DNA of 63,906 nt from a virus. The notes beneath the pieces were generated by a model. It did not search any database. It was not told the DNA's origin and saw only the letters and a list, made by a program, of their open reading frames with translations. Where the stretch lies: IMG/VR virus record IMGVR_UViG_3300010371_000004, positions 1 through 63,906 of that record, one strand, 5' to 3'. This document shows, piece by piece, positions 22,018 through 30,146 of this stretch (position 1 is its first letter; the number at the start of each line of letters is the position of its first letter). A program made the translations under genes and the position numbers.

Positions 22018-23028
22018 ATGGCAAACGAAGAACAAACAGAACAACCAACCGAAGACAAATCAAAGTGGCTACTAAACGGGCTCAAGCAGAACATGCCGAC
22101 CATCAGGGCTGTAGCTGGCAACCTCATTGATCCCGACCGACTTCAACGCATGGCTATGGTGTGCGTGGATCGCAACCCGCTGTTAAAGCAATGTGCTTGG
22201 CAGAGTTTCGCGCGGGCCGTCGTTATGTCGGCAGAGATCAACCTGGAAGTAGGCTCAAGCCTGAATCATGCCTACTTGGTCCCTCGCAACAATAAAGGCG
22301 TGTGGGAATGCGAGTTGCAGGTTTCGGCCTACGGATTCGCGGAACTTGCTTACCGTTCCTCTTTGGTCAAGTCTCTGAACTGGCACCCTGTTTACAAGGC
22401 TGATAAGTTCAAATACCGTTACGGCTTGCATCCAATTTTGGATCATGAGCCGCTTGACGAAACGGAACTTGACAAGGACGTGACCCATGTCTACGCGGTC
22501 GCTGAACTGGTAACCGGTGGAAAAATCTTTCTTGTTTTCACTCGGAACAAAATCGACCGACTCAAGAACATGAATCCAGCGGTCAAAGCCGGAAAGTTCT
22601 CGCCGTGGTCGGAAAACTACGCAGAGATGGGATGCGTCAAGGTCGTTAAGGCACTTTGCAAAAGGCTTCCCAAGTCGAAGGAACTCGCAAAGGGTATGAG
22701 TTACGACGACGCCAACGATACCGGCGATCAGAAGTTAGCCGATACTGAATCAATCCCGGCAGAGTGGACAGACCTAGACAAGCCCACAGAGACGCGAACC
22801 GAGCGTGTAGCTCGCAAGATGGGCGTAGAGACGCCAAAGAACGGCAAAGGGGACGAGATTCCGTTCCTGACTTTGTTGGGCATGACCGACGATGAACAGA
22901 AGGACTGGTTTATCTGGTGCGACTCGGAAGGCTACGACCGCGCCAAGATCGAAGCAGACGCCAAAGCAAGCGGCGCTAAATCGAAAGAGGACCTGTATGC
23001 TGTGGCTGAAAAGAGGTTGTCAGTATGA
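22018..23028 (+). CDS. recT: RecT-family single-strand annealing protein
   Basis: This 336-aa protein begins with a helical N-terminus and matches RecT in the core: INLEVGSSLNHAYLVPRNN, ELQVSAYGFAELAYRS, then WSENYAEMGCVKVVKALCKRLP. It coats single-stranded DNA and anneals homologous strands. Two bases separate it from the exonuclease stop, consistent with an exo-RecT pair. The C-terminal ~100 residues are acidic and variable, as in relatives. Confidence 0.92.
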   Translation: MANEEQTEQPTEDKSKWLLNGLKQNMPTIRAVAGNLIDPDRLQRMAMVCVDRNPLLKQCAWQSFARAVVMSAEINLEVGSSLNHAYLVPRNNKGVWECELQVSAYGFAELAYRSSLVKSLNWHPVYKADKFKYRYGLHPILDHEPLDETELDKDVTHVYAVAELVTGGKIFLVFTRNKIDRLKNMNPAVKAGKFSPWSENYAEMGCVKVVKALCKRLPKSKELAKGMSYDDANDTGDQKLADTESIPAEWTDLDKPTETRTERVARKMGVETPKNGKGDEIPFLTLLGMTDDEQKDWFIWCDSEGYDRAKIEADAKASGAKSKEDLYAVAEKRLSV

Positions 23029-23780
23029 GAATCGCCTACGTCTCACCATCAGATCTTGCCTACCTATCCGACGTTTGCGGTCGTTGTTGGTGGCGCAAGA
23101 TTAACAAGATACAGAGCCCAAAGCAAGCCTATCCGAAGATCTTTGGCGAGATCGACCGGGCCATGAAGCGCACGGTAAACGTCGATGTTTTGCGGTCATT
23201 CGACTTGCCGGTTTCGCGGGTGGTTCGTCCCGACATGCAGACGATAACGTTCATTGATGAAGTGAAAGACGACATCTGGCAAGAATTGAGGATCATGAGT
23301 GCCCCAATCGTTTATGACGATCTTGGCGCAACCCTCATTATCAGCGGCTACCTAGATCAAATGGCAGTCTTGGAAGATGACACGATCTTGGTTACCGACT
23401 TCAAGGCGTCCGAGCAGAACGAAGATAAGATGCGCAAGTTTGAGCGCCAGGTCCACGGCTATCAATACTGCTTGGAGAATCCGGCCAAAGGCGAACCGAA
23501 AGAAGTAACCATGCTCGGAATCTGCTGGTACACGCCAAAGAAGTTCGACATTCAAGGCCATCAAGCCTCTCTGACGGGCCAACTGACTTACACCCCTATC
23601 GAAGTCGATAGAGTGAAGTTTCAAGGCTATCTGAGGAAATTAGCGGCTATGGTTGGCATGACAGAAGCACCGCCAGCGGGAACGACTTGCGAGTATTGCG
23701 AATGCGTTCGACATGCGGCAAGTTTCGACCGTTCGCGTCAAGCGTTGGCAGACAAGCAAAGGGAGAACGTACCCGCATGA
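23025..23780 (+). CDS. Cas4/RecB-like nuclease with cysteine cluster
   Basis: This 251-aa protein has the PD-(D/E)XK core: GYLDQ with D111 and ILVTDFK with D125 and K127, followed by a QVHGYQYCL helix motif. Cysteines at 18 and 21 and at 222, 225 and 227 resemble the split iron-sulphur cluster of Cas4 and AddB-type nucleases. It is ATGA-coupled to recT, so it probably trims ends during phage recombination. No CRISPR array or cas1 is present, so a CRISPR role is not implied. Confidence 0.8.
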   Translation: MRIAYVSPSDLAYLSDVCGRCWWRKINKIQSPKQAYPKIFGEIDRAMKRTVNVDVLRSFDLPVSRVVRPDMQTITFIDEVKDDIWQELRIMSAPIVYDDLGATLIISGYLDQMAVLEDDTILVTDFKASEQNEDKMRKFERQVHGYQYCLENPAKGEPKEVTMLGICWYTPKKFDIQGHQASLTGQLTYTPIEVDRVKFQGYLRKLAAMVGMTEAPPAGTTCEYCECVRHAASFDRSRQALADKQRENVPA

Positions 23781-24223
23781 GCAAAGTTCCGCAACCCAAA
23801 ATCACCTACGTCAACCCCGAGGATATCAAAAAGATCAGCGGTTGGGAATGGCCTCTTGACGAGGTTGCTTGGTGTCGAGTTTGCCTGATTGATCGGTATA
23901 CGTGCGATGCAGCGCCCCGAGGTCCGCATATCGCCGGTTATTGCCCGCGTTGTGGTTCGTTCTTGCGGTTCCTGACTCGAAACGAGAAGCCTAAAGAGCA
24001 ACCCAAGCCCAAGGCAAAAGAGCAACCTGCGGCAAAGAAAACGACCGACTACGGGTACATCGTCAGCGCAACCGTTGGGAACGGCCTTGGCTTGGTCACA
24101 ACTGTCCTAGGCGTCGTTGAGGTTGCGCACGACATGAGATTGAGAGACGCGGCGATCAAAAAGGCACCAACCGCAAAGATCCGCTATGACTATTTGGAAG
24201 TTGTTCCGAAGGTCGAACGATGA
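23777..24223 (+). CDS. Zinc-ribbon hypothetical protein (148 aa)
   Basis: CRVC and CPRC form a zinc ribbon (residues about 33-60). A Lys/Pro-rich linker and a small C-terminal domain follow. ATGA-coupled on both sides. Function unknown. Confidence 0.72.
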   Translation: MSKVPQPKITYVNPEDIKKISGWEWPLDEVAWCRVCLIDRYTCDAAPRGPHIAGYCPRCGSFLRFLTRNEKPKEQPKPKAKEQPAAKKTTDYGYIVSATVGNGLGLVTTVLGVVEVAHDMRLRDAAIKKAPTAKIRYDYLEVVPKVER

Positions 24224-24597
24224 CGACGACGCGAATTCCAACGGAACCGGGCCAGTATTGGGTGAGAAATGCAATCGGGTCCTGGCTTATCGCTGACCTC
24301 GTTTCACCGTCACGGAGACTCGTTTTGTTGCAAGGGGCTTCCGGCTTTTGTTCGGCACCTGACGAGTGGATATGGAATCCCGAGCGCATCAAGTCACCCG
24401 ACGAGATTCAAGCGGTTAAGATCGAGGTTTTGGGGCTCAGAACACTCACAACGAACCGGCTCAAGTCGAAAGGGCTTGCTACTGTCGAAGCCGTTCGAAG
24501 TGCCGACCGGCTTACGTTGTCCTCAATCCCTGGCATCGGTCGAAAGGGAGTCAAGGACATTCAGGATGCAGTGAGGCTTTATGATGCTTTGTCCTAA
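24220..24597 (+). CDS. Protein with RNA polymerase alpha-CTD-like helix-hairpin-helix
   Basis: 125 aa. The N-terminal ~65 residues are a small beta domain (PGQYWVRNAIGSWLIADL...). Residues about 68-122 read IEVLGLRTLTTNRLKSKG, then TVEAVRSADRLTLSSIPGIG, then RKGVKDIQDAV, closely following the alpha subunit C-terminal domain. Such a domain could contact DNA or sigma, or compete with host alpha-CTD. It may be a transcription modulator; a simple DNA-binding helix-hairpin-helix role is the alternative. Confidence 0.7.
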   Translation: MTTTRIPTEPGQYWVRNAIGSWLIADLVSPSRRLVLLQGASGFCSAPDEWIWNPERIKSPDEIQAVKIEVLGLRTLTTNRLKSKGLATVEAVRSADRLTLSSIPGIGRKGVKDIQDAVRLYDALS

Positions 24598-24678
24598 TCG
24601 TCCAATCAATCGGCAAGATCGTCGAATGACACGCTCGTTTTTCCGTGGCCTTCGAATCTGAATTGTTTGGTGAATAAC

Positions 24679-24891
24679 ATGGCTAGAGTTGGATATTGTA
24701 GGCACGGTACCCACACGGGATACGGAGACACCTTTCGCCCATGTGACCAGTGCATAACCGAAGCTGCGGCAGCACAGCGCAAAGAAGAGGCACGTATCGA
24801 AGAGATTCGCCGTATCGTGAACGAAGAGTTGGACAAGCGTGCTCCCAAACTCTCTACCGTGCTGTTCGATCAGACCCGTGATACGACGTAA
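24679..24891 (+). CDS. Small Cys/His protein (70 aa)
   Basis: MARVGYCRHGTHTGYG..., with C, H and CDQC residues suited to a zinc site, then a helix. A GTG four codons earlier is an alternative start. Its end overlaps the convergent lysin gene by 22 bases. Confidence 0.6.
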   Translation: MARVGYCRHGTHTGYGDTFRPCDQCITEAAAAQRKEEARIEEIRRIVNEELDKRAPKLSTVLFDQTRDTT

Positions 24892-25376
24892 ATCTGCATT
24901 AGGCTCATCCACTTAGGCTCTGACATCCACCGACGCGATCCTGGCCCGTGATGGGCGTGGCTCTCGAACGTGAACCCTTTGAAAATCAATAGGACGTGAC
25001 CGATCCCGCCGCCGTCCTTTGGATCTAAAAAGGCAATCCGAAATATCCCGTCTTTGTTCAAAGCATCGGCGGGAGTGCTTCTTTTGAAGCCGTGCGATTC
25101 AAAGTATTCATGCTGCTGAACCGATCCGTCAGGTAGGTCAAAATCCGCAGGCCGTCCAAGCGTTCGATAGAGGCAGTCCCGAACGAAGCCCGAGCAGTCG
25201 ATTTTTTCTATATCCACCAAATCGCAGCCGAGGTGCGGAACCTTTGATCCGAGTCCATAAACTACACCGGCTTTTTCGAGTTCCTTCGTGTACGCCTCTG
25301 GTTTGGTCACATCGAACGGATGGAACAGAGGCCAAGGATATTCAGAGGTCGACGGGATGATGCACTTCACCCGCAA
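24870..25376 (-). CDS. NlpC/P60-type peptidase (probable endolysin)
   Basis: This 168-aa protein has the NlpC/P60 triad pattern: C61 in KIDCSGFVRDCLY, H127 in GIGHVLLIF, and a further polar residue near H140 in FESHAHHG. These enzymes cut the peptide stems of peptidoglycan. No signal peptide or binding domain is seen, so export would need a holin. It stands alone among plus-strand genes. Tail-associated use is less likely given its position. Confidence 0.78.
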   Translation of the reverse strand: MRVKCIIPSTSEYPWPLFHPFDVTKPEAYTKELEKAGVVYGLGSKVPHLGCDLVDIEKIDCSGFVRDCLYRTLGRPADFDLPDGSVQQHEYFESHGFKRSTPADALNKDGIFRIAFLDPKDGGGIGHVLLIFKGFTFESHAHHGPGSRRWMSEPKWMSLMQIYVVSRV

Positions 25377-25427
25377 AGATTACCAAAAGGTCTGCTTAAA
25401 TCGTCCCTCACGCGCGTTTCTCTCAAT

Positions 25428-25679
25428 GTGGAACGATCAACCGGACAATGCCCGTCTTGCCTCTACACGGTCCCCGTAGCCGTCATTATTGCCTTTGCCA
25501 GCGCCGTGGTAGATGTTCCATTCGGGAGAATGAGCCAAGCTAAAAAGAAGTTACTTGCTAGGATCGCCGCCGATAGGTTCGCCTGTGAACTCTACTTGGA
25601 AGAAACCGCCGCACTGAAAGGCAAGATCCTCTTCTATGTTTGCGACGGCATCCCGATTGAGCCTCCACCGGTTGAGTAA
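25428..25679 (+). CDS. Membrane-spanning hypothetical protein, start uncertain
   Basis: From a GTG at 25428 the product has a CPSC pair, one membrane span (TVPVAVIIAFASAVV), then MSQAKKKLLARIAADRF and a soluble tail. An ATG at 25530 with GGGAGA would give only the tail. It ends immediately before REP-like element copy A. No family recognised. Confidence 0.45.
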   Translation: MERSTGQCPSCLYTVPVAVIIAFASAVVDVPFGRMSQAKKKLLARIAADRFACELYLEETAALKGKILFYVCDGIPIEPPPVE

Positions 25680-25680
25680 T

Positions 25681-25749
25681 CTCGCTTCGCTCGGTCGCTG
25701 CTGTCCGTCGTTGGTTGCCGAAACCGGAGTTTCGGTACGGTGGGTGGTC
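25681..25749 (+). repeat. REP-like hairpin element, copy A
   Basis: CTCGCTTCGCTCG, then 24 variable bases, then a 7-bp hairpin with CGGA loop (CCGAAAC/GTTTCGG, 25718-25735), then GGGTGGTC (25742-25749). The same blocks at nearly the same spacing form copy B at 42400-42470. It lies directly after a stop codon in a gene-free stretch. Confidence 0.65.
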
Positions 25750-26033
25750 CTCGATTACGAAAACAGGCTATCATAATCGTGGTTATACAAAAGCACGACC
25801 ATCTTTCGCATAACCAGCTTTTTATGAAGCCCTTTCGCCTCAACCGGAGTTTCGTTGAATTCGGAACCGGAATAAATGCTCCTTCGAAGAAAGGTTCACA
25901 GCGCGGCGACTCGGGCAAGCCGAGCACGCCTTGCACGGGGAGCGGGTAGTTCCCTTCGGACCTGGGACAGGGTTGAGGTGAACAGGGAGAGGGCGGCGAC
26001 TACAAGGCCGCACTTCTATTCGGGCCCCGAAAG
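25750..26033. other. Gene-free stretch with a degenerate third element
   Basis: CAACCGGAGTTTCGTTG at about 25842 resembles the hairpin of copies A and B. Open frames here are low in quality, one being antisense to the Fic gene. GC-rich hairpin-forming sequence lies at 25905-25950. Confidence 0.35.
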
Positions 26034-26702
26034 TTACTTCGATTTAGTCGACGCTTCGTACATTGACGCAATTAATAGGGCAGCGAGCGCGGCTGGATTG
26101 CCTTTGCTCGCATCGCTCATAGCCTGACAGTACACGTCATTCGGTGTTGGTCGAGCGTAGCTTGGCATTCTCGTATGTATCCCGAATCGAGCACAGTAAG
26201 CCTTAAGTATTAGTCTTCCCATCCGTCCGTTTCCATTCAAAAAAGGATGGATGGTGTTAAATCTTCCGACAGTTTGGGCCGTTATTAGAGCGAGAGTCCT
26301 GACCTTCTGGTCCGGGTTCATTTTCGGATATGCCTTTTGGTAGTCAGAGATCTTCTTCGTACCTTCTTCAAGAACCGATCGAAGGTTCGACGGGACCTTT
26401 TGGAAATGAAGTCCTTGCATGAGAGTAATCGGGACGCTGCCGCTCCAAACCCGCACTGCAACGTTTTGCATTAGGCATGGCCGAGAAGCATCGTCCTGTC
26501 TTGTGTTGCCTGCGTAGTACGGCACCGGGACGCATGGTTTAAATGCTATTCCGTGCCACTCCGTCACTGCCGACGGAGTGACGGACTTTGAACTATCTAC
26601 TTCTATAACGCGCTTGTATAAGCGCATAAAGACCAATTTTTCCTCGCTTGTGCGAGTCTGATCATGCCACTCGGGGCAACTAACCGGGAGTGAACTCATC
26701 AT
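26034..26702 (-). CDS. fic: Fic-domain protein with N-terminal inhibitory motif
   Basis: This 222-aa protein carries the exact Fic motif HPFLNGNGRMGR (152-163), the active site that transfers AMP or another nucleotide phosphate to target proteins. VPVPYYAGNTRQ (58-69) matches the usual upstream Fic region. S109-x3-E113-G114 fits the (S/T)xxxE(G/N) self-inhibition motif of class II Fic enzymes. It overlaps the gene upstream by 23 bases and closes a three-gene operon. Targets could be host translation or defence proteins. Confidence 0.9.
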   Translation of the reverse strand: MMSSLPVSCPEWHDQTRTSEEKLVFMRLYKRVIEVDSSKSVTPSAVTEWHGIAFKPCVPVPYYAGNTRQDDASRPCLMQNVAVRVWSGSVPITLMQGLHFQKVPSNLRSVLEEGTKKISDYQKAYPKMNPDQKVRTLALITAQTVGRFNTIHPFLNGNGRMGRLILKAYCARFGIHTRMPSYARPTPNDVYCQAMSDASKGNPAALAALLIASMYEASTKSK

Positions 26703-27135
26703 CCTCTGCGACGGAAGCTTCTAATTCTGACTCATTCAGCACCAATCCCCCAAGACTGTCTGCATTCTTTGGGAATAATTCGGCAACGCTTGCAATCATG
26801 TCCCCGATATTCCAATCAGCATTCACAGCAAAAGCATCAACTTGCTGAAACATGCCTTCAAACTCGCTAAGAATCGATTGCAGAGCAATGTCCGCCAAAT
26901 CTTCGGACGAGACATCAGCTGCTCGCGGCTTTGAGATATAGGCGGTTGAGGCCTTCTTAACTATCCGCTGAACTTCTGGATTAACAAAGTTGCCTGGAAC
27001 GTACTGAACTTCAAGTAGCTTTGCCACCTTAGTGGGACGCCACGGGCCCTCGTAACTCGAGATGCACTTCCCTCCGAGTTTTCTCCTGTCGCTCCAATCC
27101 CTTGATACTGCATCAACCGGCAAACTTAAAATCAT
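26680..27135 (-). CDS. Hypothetical protein, middle gene of the Fic operon
   Basis: 151 aa. GAGGTGAG precedes the ATG. The middle reads PTKVAKLLEVQYVPGNFVNP, then EVQRIVKKASTAYIS; the C-terminus is acidic. It is soluble, with no catalytic motif I recognise. Tight packing with fic suggests a partner, target adaptor or antidote. Confidence 0.75.
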   Translation of the reverse strand: MILSLPVDAVSRDWSDRRKLGGKCISSYEGPWRPTKVAKLLEVQYVPGNFVNPEVQRIVKKASTAYISKPRAADVSSEDLADIALQSILSEFEGMFQQVDAFAVNADWNIGDMIASVAELFPKNADSLGGLVLNESELEASVAEDDEFTPG

Positions 27136-27141
27136 GCGGGG

Positions 27142-27849
27142 TCAACTCACCTCGAATTCGGTCAAGTTCTTTTCTTTCAACAGCTTCTTTAGAGTACTAC
27201 TTTTTGCCCTTGCTCGGTCAAGCACCTCACCAAGTCCCTCAATATCGGCGGAGTCCATGGCGAAGAAGCTTTCCTTTGTTGCTCCGTCTTGCTGAAACAC
27301 GATTTTCAGCATATGAATCAATACGAACTGAGATGGGTCTTCGTCGGGACTTCCTGTGAAAACAGGGCGAATGTCCGTGAGTATTCTTGAGTCTCGGTAT
27401 ATTCGATCATGGTCTGCGTAGACACTGTAGACCTTAGAGACCATTCCAACTCCACTTTTAAGCGACAACAGCGATGGCAGACGACTCCAAACTACCTTGA
27501 TCTCTTGGGCGGTTAGCTGGCCGTCTTCAGTATCGGCCATACCATTCAAGATACTTTCCACAAACTGCTCCGGGCCAAGGTTGCGCAGCTGCATAACGCT
27601 AGTCATCGAGACAGTCGCAGAAAGAAGAGAATAAATATCCTCCGGTTTAAAGTCCTGCATTAGGGCCAATAGCCGATTCACAGACGGACCAAAAGAAGAA
27701 GATGGAGGACTGTCTCGAACTTCAGTCAAGAAGGTAGCAAACTGCTTTTCACTCATCGTGGCAATGAGTCTGATCGCGCCACGATCCTCAGGAGGCGGCG
27801 TCAGAGACGACATGACAAGACTTCGGTCAACATCTGATGCAGACGACAC
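27142..27849 (-). CDS. Hypothetical helical protein, first gene of the Fic operon
   Basis: A 235-aa protein with GTG start; an internal ATG at residue 13 is possible. It is mostly helical, with a C-terminal part DIRPVFTGSPDEDPSQFVLI...SFFAMDSADIEGLGEVL that recalls a widespread uncharacterised bacterial C-terminal region. TAAGCT lies six bases upstream, a weak leaderless -10. Function unknown. Six bases separate its stop from the next ATG. Confidence 0.75.
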   Translation of the reverse strand: MSSASDVDRSLVMSSLTPPPEDRGAIRLIATMSEKQFATFLTEVRDSPPSSSFGPSVNRLLALMQDFKPEDIYSLLSATVSMTSVMQLRNLGPEQFVESILNGMADTEDGQLTAQEIKVVWSRLPSLLSLKSGVGMVSKVYSVYADHDRIYRDSRILTDIRPVFTGSPDEDPSQFVLIHMLKIVFQQDGATKESFFAMDSADIEGLGEVLDRARAKSSTLKKLLKEKNLTEFEVS

Positions 27850-27953
27850 GACGCAAGCTTACCCACCGCGTCTAGTGAAATCTGATGCGCCGATGCACTA
27901 ATCCATCGCTACTAGAGCGTGATCATAGGCGGAATACTAAGTAACTGACCGCG

Positions 27954-28169
27954 CTACGCCACGAACAACGCTACCTGTAGCTCTAAGGACTTCCCTCGCA
28001 CCTGCTCGTATTCATGCTTGAGCACGGTCACCAAAACGTCCTCAGATCGGGTCAGATCCTGCTCATCGCGCCAAGGACCGAGCTTTGCGTCCGCTTTCGC
28101 TAGACGTAGTCGCCATTCTGGGTATTGGCCCAGGAGATCGCAGAGTGCGCGGTAGGCATCGGTGTCCAC
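27954..28169 (-). CDS. Hypothetical protein (71 aa)
   Basis: GTG start (VDTDAYRALCDLLGQYP...), helical and charged. It lies upstream of the Fic operon in the same direction but about 100 bases away. No family recognised. Confidence 0.55.
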   Translation of the reverse strand: MDTDAYRALCDLLGQYPEWRLRLAKADAKLGPWRDEQDLTRSEDVLVTVLKHEYEQVRGKSLELQVALFVA

Positions 28170-28461
28170 CGAATAACGCTACCTCGCCAAAGCCACATGA
28201 AACGCTATACAAGATTTGGCGGATACGTAGACAGAAGGATTCCAGTAAACCGGTAAACCTGTCGTATACTGAGGATGCCTAAAAGCACGAAGACCCAGTG
28301 TATCTAGCACTGAGTCTCCACCAAGGCAAAAACTTGAACGGATCGCGAGCCCCTTCAAACATCAGGGGGGTTACCCCTTCGGCATGTTCATTATAGCCGA
28401 ACAAGGTTGGACTCGCAAGACCTTTCTCGTTATTGTCCCTGGCACTAGGCAGGACAAGCAA
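28170..28461. other. Intergenic region with hairpin
   Basis: GAC-c-CAGTG (28292-28300) pairs with CACTG-a-GTC (28308-28316) around a seven-base loop. TATACT at about 28265 lies four bases before an ATG that opens only a ten-codon frame. It is probably a promoter and leader for the 28462 gene. Confidence 0.4.
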
Positions 28462-28632
28462 ATGAAGAAAGACAAAATACCACCTCATCATTCGGAAGAA
28501 ATACGATCCCTTGCGTCCCATGTGCTCTCTAACGATAAGTCGAGTGCCATCTCAAAGAAACTCGCTGCTTCCATTCTTGGTGGATCTAGCCATGAAGAGC
28601 ATCCAACGCCAAAGCGCAAGGGGGACAAGTGA
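28462..28632 (+). CDS. Hypothetical protein (56 aa)
   Basis: MKKDKIPPHHSEEIRSL..., helical with a basic tail. AGGCAGGACAAGCAA precedes the ATG. GTGA-coupled to the next gene. Similar short proteins accompany phage small-gene operons, but no family name applies. Confidence 0.68.
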   Translation: MKKDKIPPHHSEEIRSLASHVLSNDKSSAISKKLAASILGGSSHEEHPTPKRKGDK

Positions 28633-29066
28633 ACGGCGGCTTACCTCCTTATCGTAGGGTGGAGCCCATTGGATTCAAGGCATTCGGACCCGGCGCTACG
28701 GCTGGTTCAATTATGCGAGCCCTTGGACTAGATCCAGGACCATCTATCGGTCCGTACCCATCAATCAACATGATTACGAAGCCTCCCGACTCGACTGATC
28801 TCAAGGACATGGACAAAGTTGGAGATCAGATGGCAAGTGCCGCCACACAATACATGCGCACTCTGATGAACAACAATCAGTGCGAAGCGCACAAGGATCA
28901 AACGATCCCGAAGGCGGGATCGGTAGTAATAGGCATCGGCAATGGCGTTCGCATGGTGGCATTCTTGTTTTGCTGCGAATCCTACCGACCGATGGCAGAA
29001 CGCCACTGGAACACAGTCAGTAGCCTAATGCTTCGCGAATACGGTCGGGGCCTACTTCACGAATAG
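28629..29066 (+). CDS. Hypothetical protein (145 aa)
   Basis: GTG start in a GTGA overlap. Glycine/proline-rich N-terminus, then a compact domain with CCES near the end. No family recognised. Confidence 0.68.
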   Translation: MNGGLPPYRRVEPIGFKAFGPGATAGSIMRALGLDPGPSIGPYPSINMITKPPDSTDLKDMDKVGDQMASAATQYMRTLMNNNQCEAHKDQTIPKAGSVVIGIGNGVRMVAFLFCCESYRPMAERHWNTVSSLMLREYGRGLLHE

Positions 29067-29162
29067 AGTAATGGACATCCCCTTTTGCGGCAAGTGACCG
29101 GGGATGCAAGTGGCTTCCCCGCCTAACGCCAATCAGAACGGGGAGAGCCGGAGGTTAGAAAA

Positions 29163-29471
29163 ATGAACAGAGACGCAGCACTTCAAAAAATGGCCGCAAT
29201 CGGAAGGAAAGATCCAGTCTTATTCAAGACACCATACAAGGCGTACTTTTACGACCTGAACGACATCGACAGCAGTTCCGTATCACTCGTTCCGCTTGCC
29301 GTTAAACAACTAGATACGCTGCCACCGGAGGGGATCATTTTTGAATTCTCGGGTCAGACCTACCAAGTACAGGAGTGGTACATAAGCGGAGATACCGGAG
29401 ATCTTGTAATCATTCTCAATGAGGTGTCCCAGAGAATTAAGGTAACGGCATTGTCTGGTAACCCTGATTGA
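29163..29471 (+). CDS. Hypothetical protein (102 aa)
   Basis: GCCGGAGG lies ten bases before the ATG. Alpha/beta protein MNRDAALQKMAAIGRKD.... Its end overlaps the convergent gene at 29437. Function unknown. Confidence 0.72.
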   Translation: MNRDAALQKMAAIGRKDPVLFKTPYKAYFYDLNDIDSSSVSLVPLAVKQLDTLPPEGIIFEFSGQTYQVQEWYISGDTGDLVIILNEVSQRIKVTALSGNPD

Positions 29472-29769
29472 GATCGCGTTTAATTTGTGCTTTCATTTCG
29501 GGGGTCATCCAAGAGAACGGGACATATGGACCCTCGATCTGCTCTACGATGTGGCGGGCCTTGTATAAGGCCACCGCCTCATCCAAAGACTCAGGCGCAG
29601 GAATCTGGGATAAACCGCTAACCGCCCCGGCACCTTCGGTCCCGTCTTGTAGGCTCAGGCAACTACGAGGCCGGTCTTCATAAATTGATCTTATCGGCCC
29701 GTCTTTCTCGCTTAGGCTCGGAAGGGTCCCGCACGAAACGTCATCCTGACTCCATCGGGACAAACTCAT
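29437..29769 (-). CDS. Hypothetical protein (110 aa)
   Basis: Starts MSLSRWSQDDVSCG with GGAG upstream. The frame opens further but that part overlaps the structured repeat. Contains VALYKARHIVEQIEGP and a C-terminal helix. No family recognised. Confidence 0.65.
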   Translation of the reverse strand: MSLSRWSQDDVSCGTLPSLSEKDGPIRSIYEDRPRSCLSLQDGTEGAGAVSGLSQIPAPESLDEAVALYKARHIVEQIEGPYVPFSWMTPEMKAQIKRDLNQGYQTMPLP

Positions 29770-29834
29770 CGTGAGTCTCCGATAAGACGAAATTATGAAA
29801 ACCTTGAGTAGCCCCATACTCCAATTATACGCCT

Positions 29835-29925
29835 CTTCGCAGAAAGCGGTAGGCAACTACCAGATGCGGGTCCGCTGACTCCCGTGATTACAAGATGTCG
29901 AAGGGTACACGCGGACCCTGGAAAC
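29835..29925. repeat. Structured ~90-base repeat, copy A
   Basis: The core GCGGGTCCGCTGACTCC is shared with copy B (44169-44259). GGTAG-GCAA-CTACC (29848-29861) forms a GNRA-loop hairpin. GGGTCCGC (29868-29875) pairs with GCGGACCC (29911-29918), exactly 43 bases apart in both copies. About 80% identity with conserved pairing suggests selection on structure. It lies between genes. Confidence 0.65.
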
Positions 29926-29966
29926 AAGACGCACCGGTTGAGTAGGGAACATACGAATAACGCCGC

Positions 29967-30146
29967 CTAATGATCCGGGATCTGGAGCTTCAACGCGGCG
30001 ATGTAGTCGGCCAATAGTTGAAGATCGCTCAGCCCATCAGGATCAACGCCATCGAAGTCGCTTTGAACTGATGTTTGCGAATGATTGTTGGTTCCTGATT
30101 GAGTGTTCAGGCACCCGGCGATGTAGGCAGCAAGCGTGTTCCCCAT
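29967..30146 (-). CDS. Hypothetical protein (59 aa)
   Basis: MGNTLAAYIAGCLNTQS..., Asn/Ser-rich then a helix LSDLQLLADYIAALKLQ. TAATG overlap with the upstream gene. Last member of the membrane-protein cassette. Confidence 0.6.
   Translation of the reverse strand: MGNTLAAYIAGCLNTQSGTNNHSQTSVQSDFDGVDPDGLSDLQLLADYIAALKLQIPDH

Noticed and set aside
23025-23780. Cas4-like nuclease as part of a CRISPR adaptation module
   Set aside because: No cas1, cas2 or array nearby; coupling to recT supports a recombination role.
24523-24912. Minus-strand frame of 129 codons
   Set aside because: Antisense to the alpha-CTD-like gene and the small Cys/His gene, both with stronger support.
25876-26127. Plus-strand frame of 83 codons beside the Fic gene
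   Set aside because: Its C-terminal part is antisense to the Fic gene and the remainder is Arg/Ala-rich filler.
28384-28461. N-terminal extension of the 28462 gene
   Set aside because: Composition changes at the internal ATG and the extension contains promoter-like sequence; the shorter start has a purine-rich site before it.
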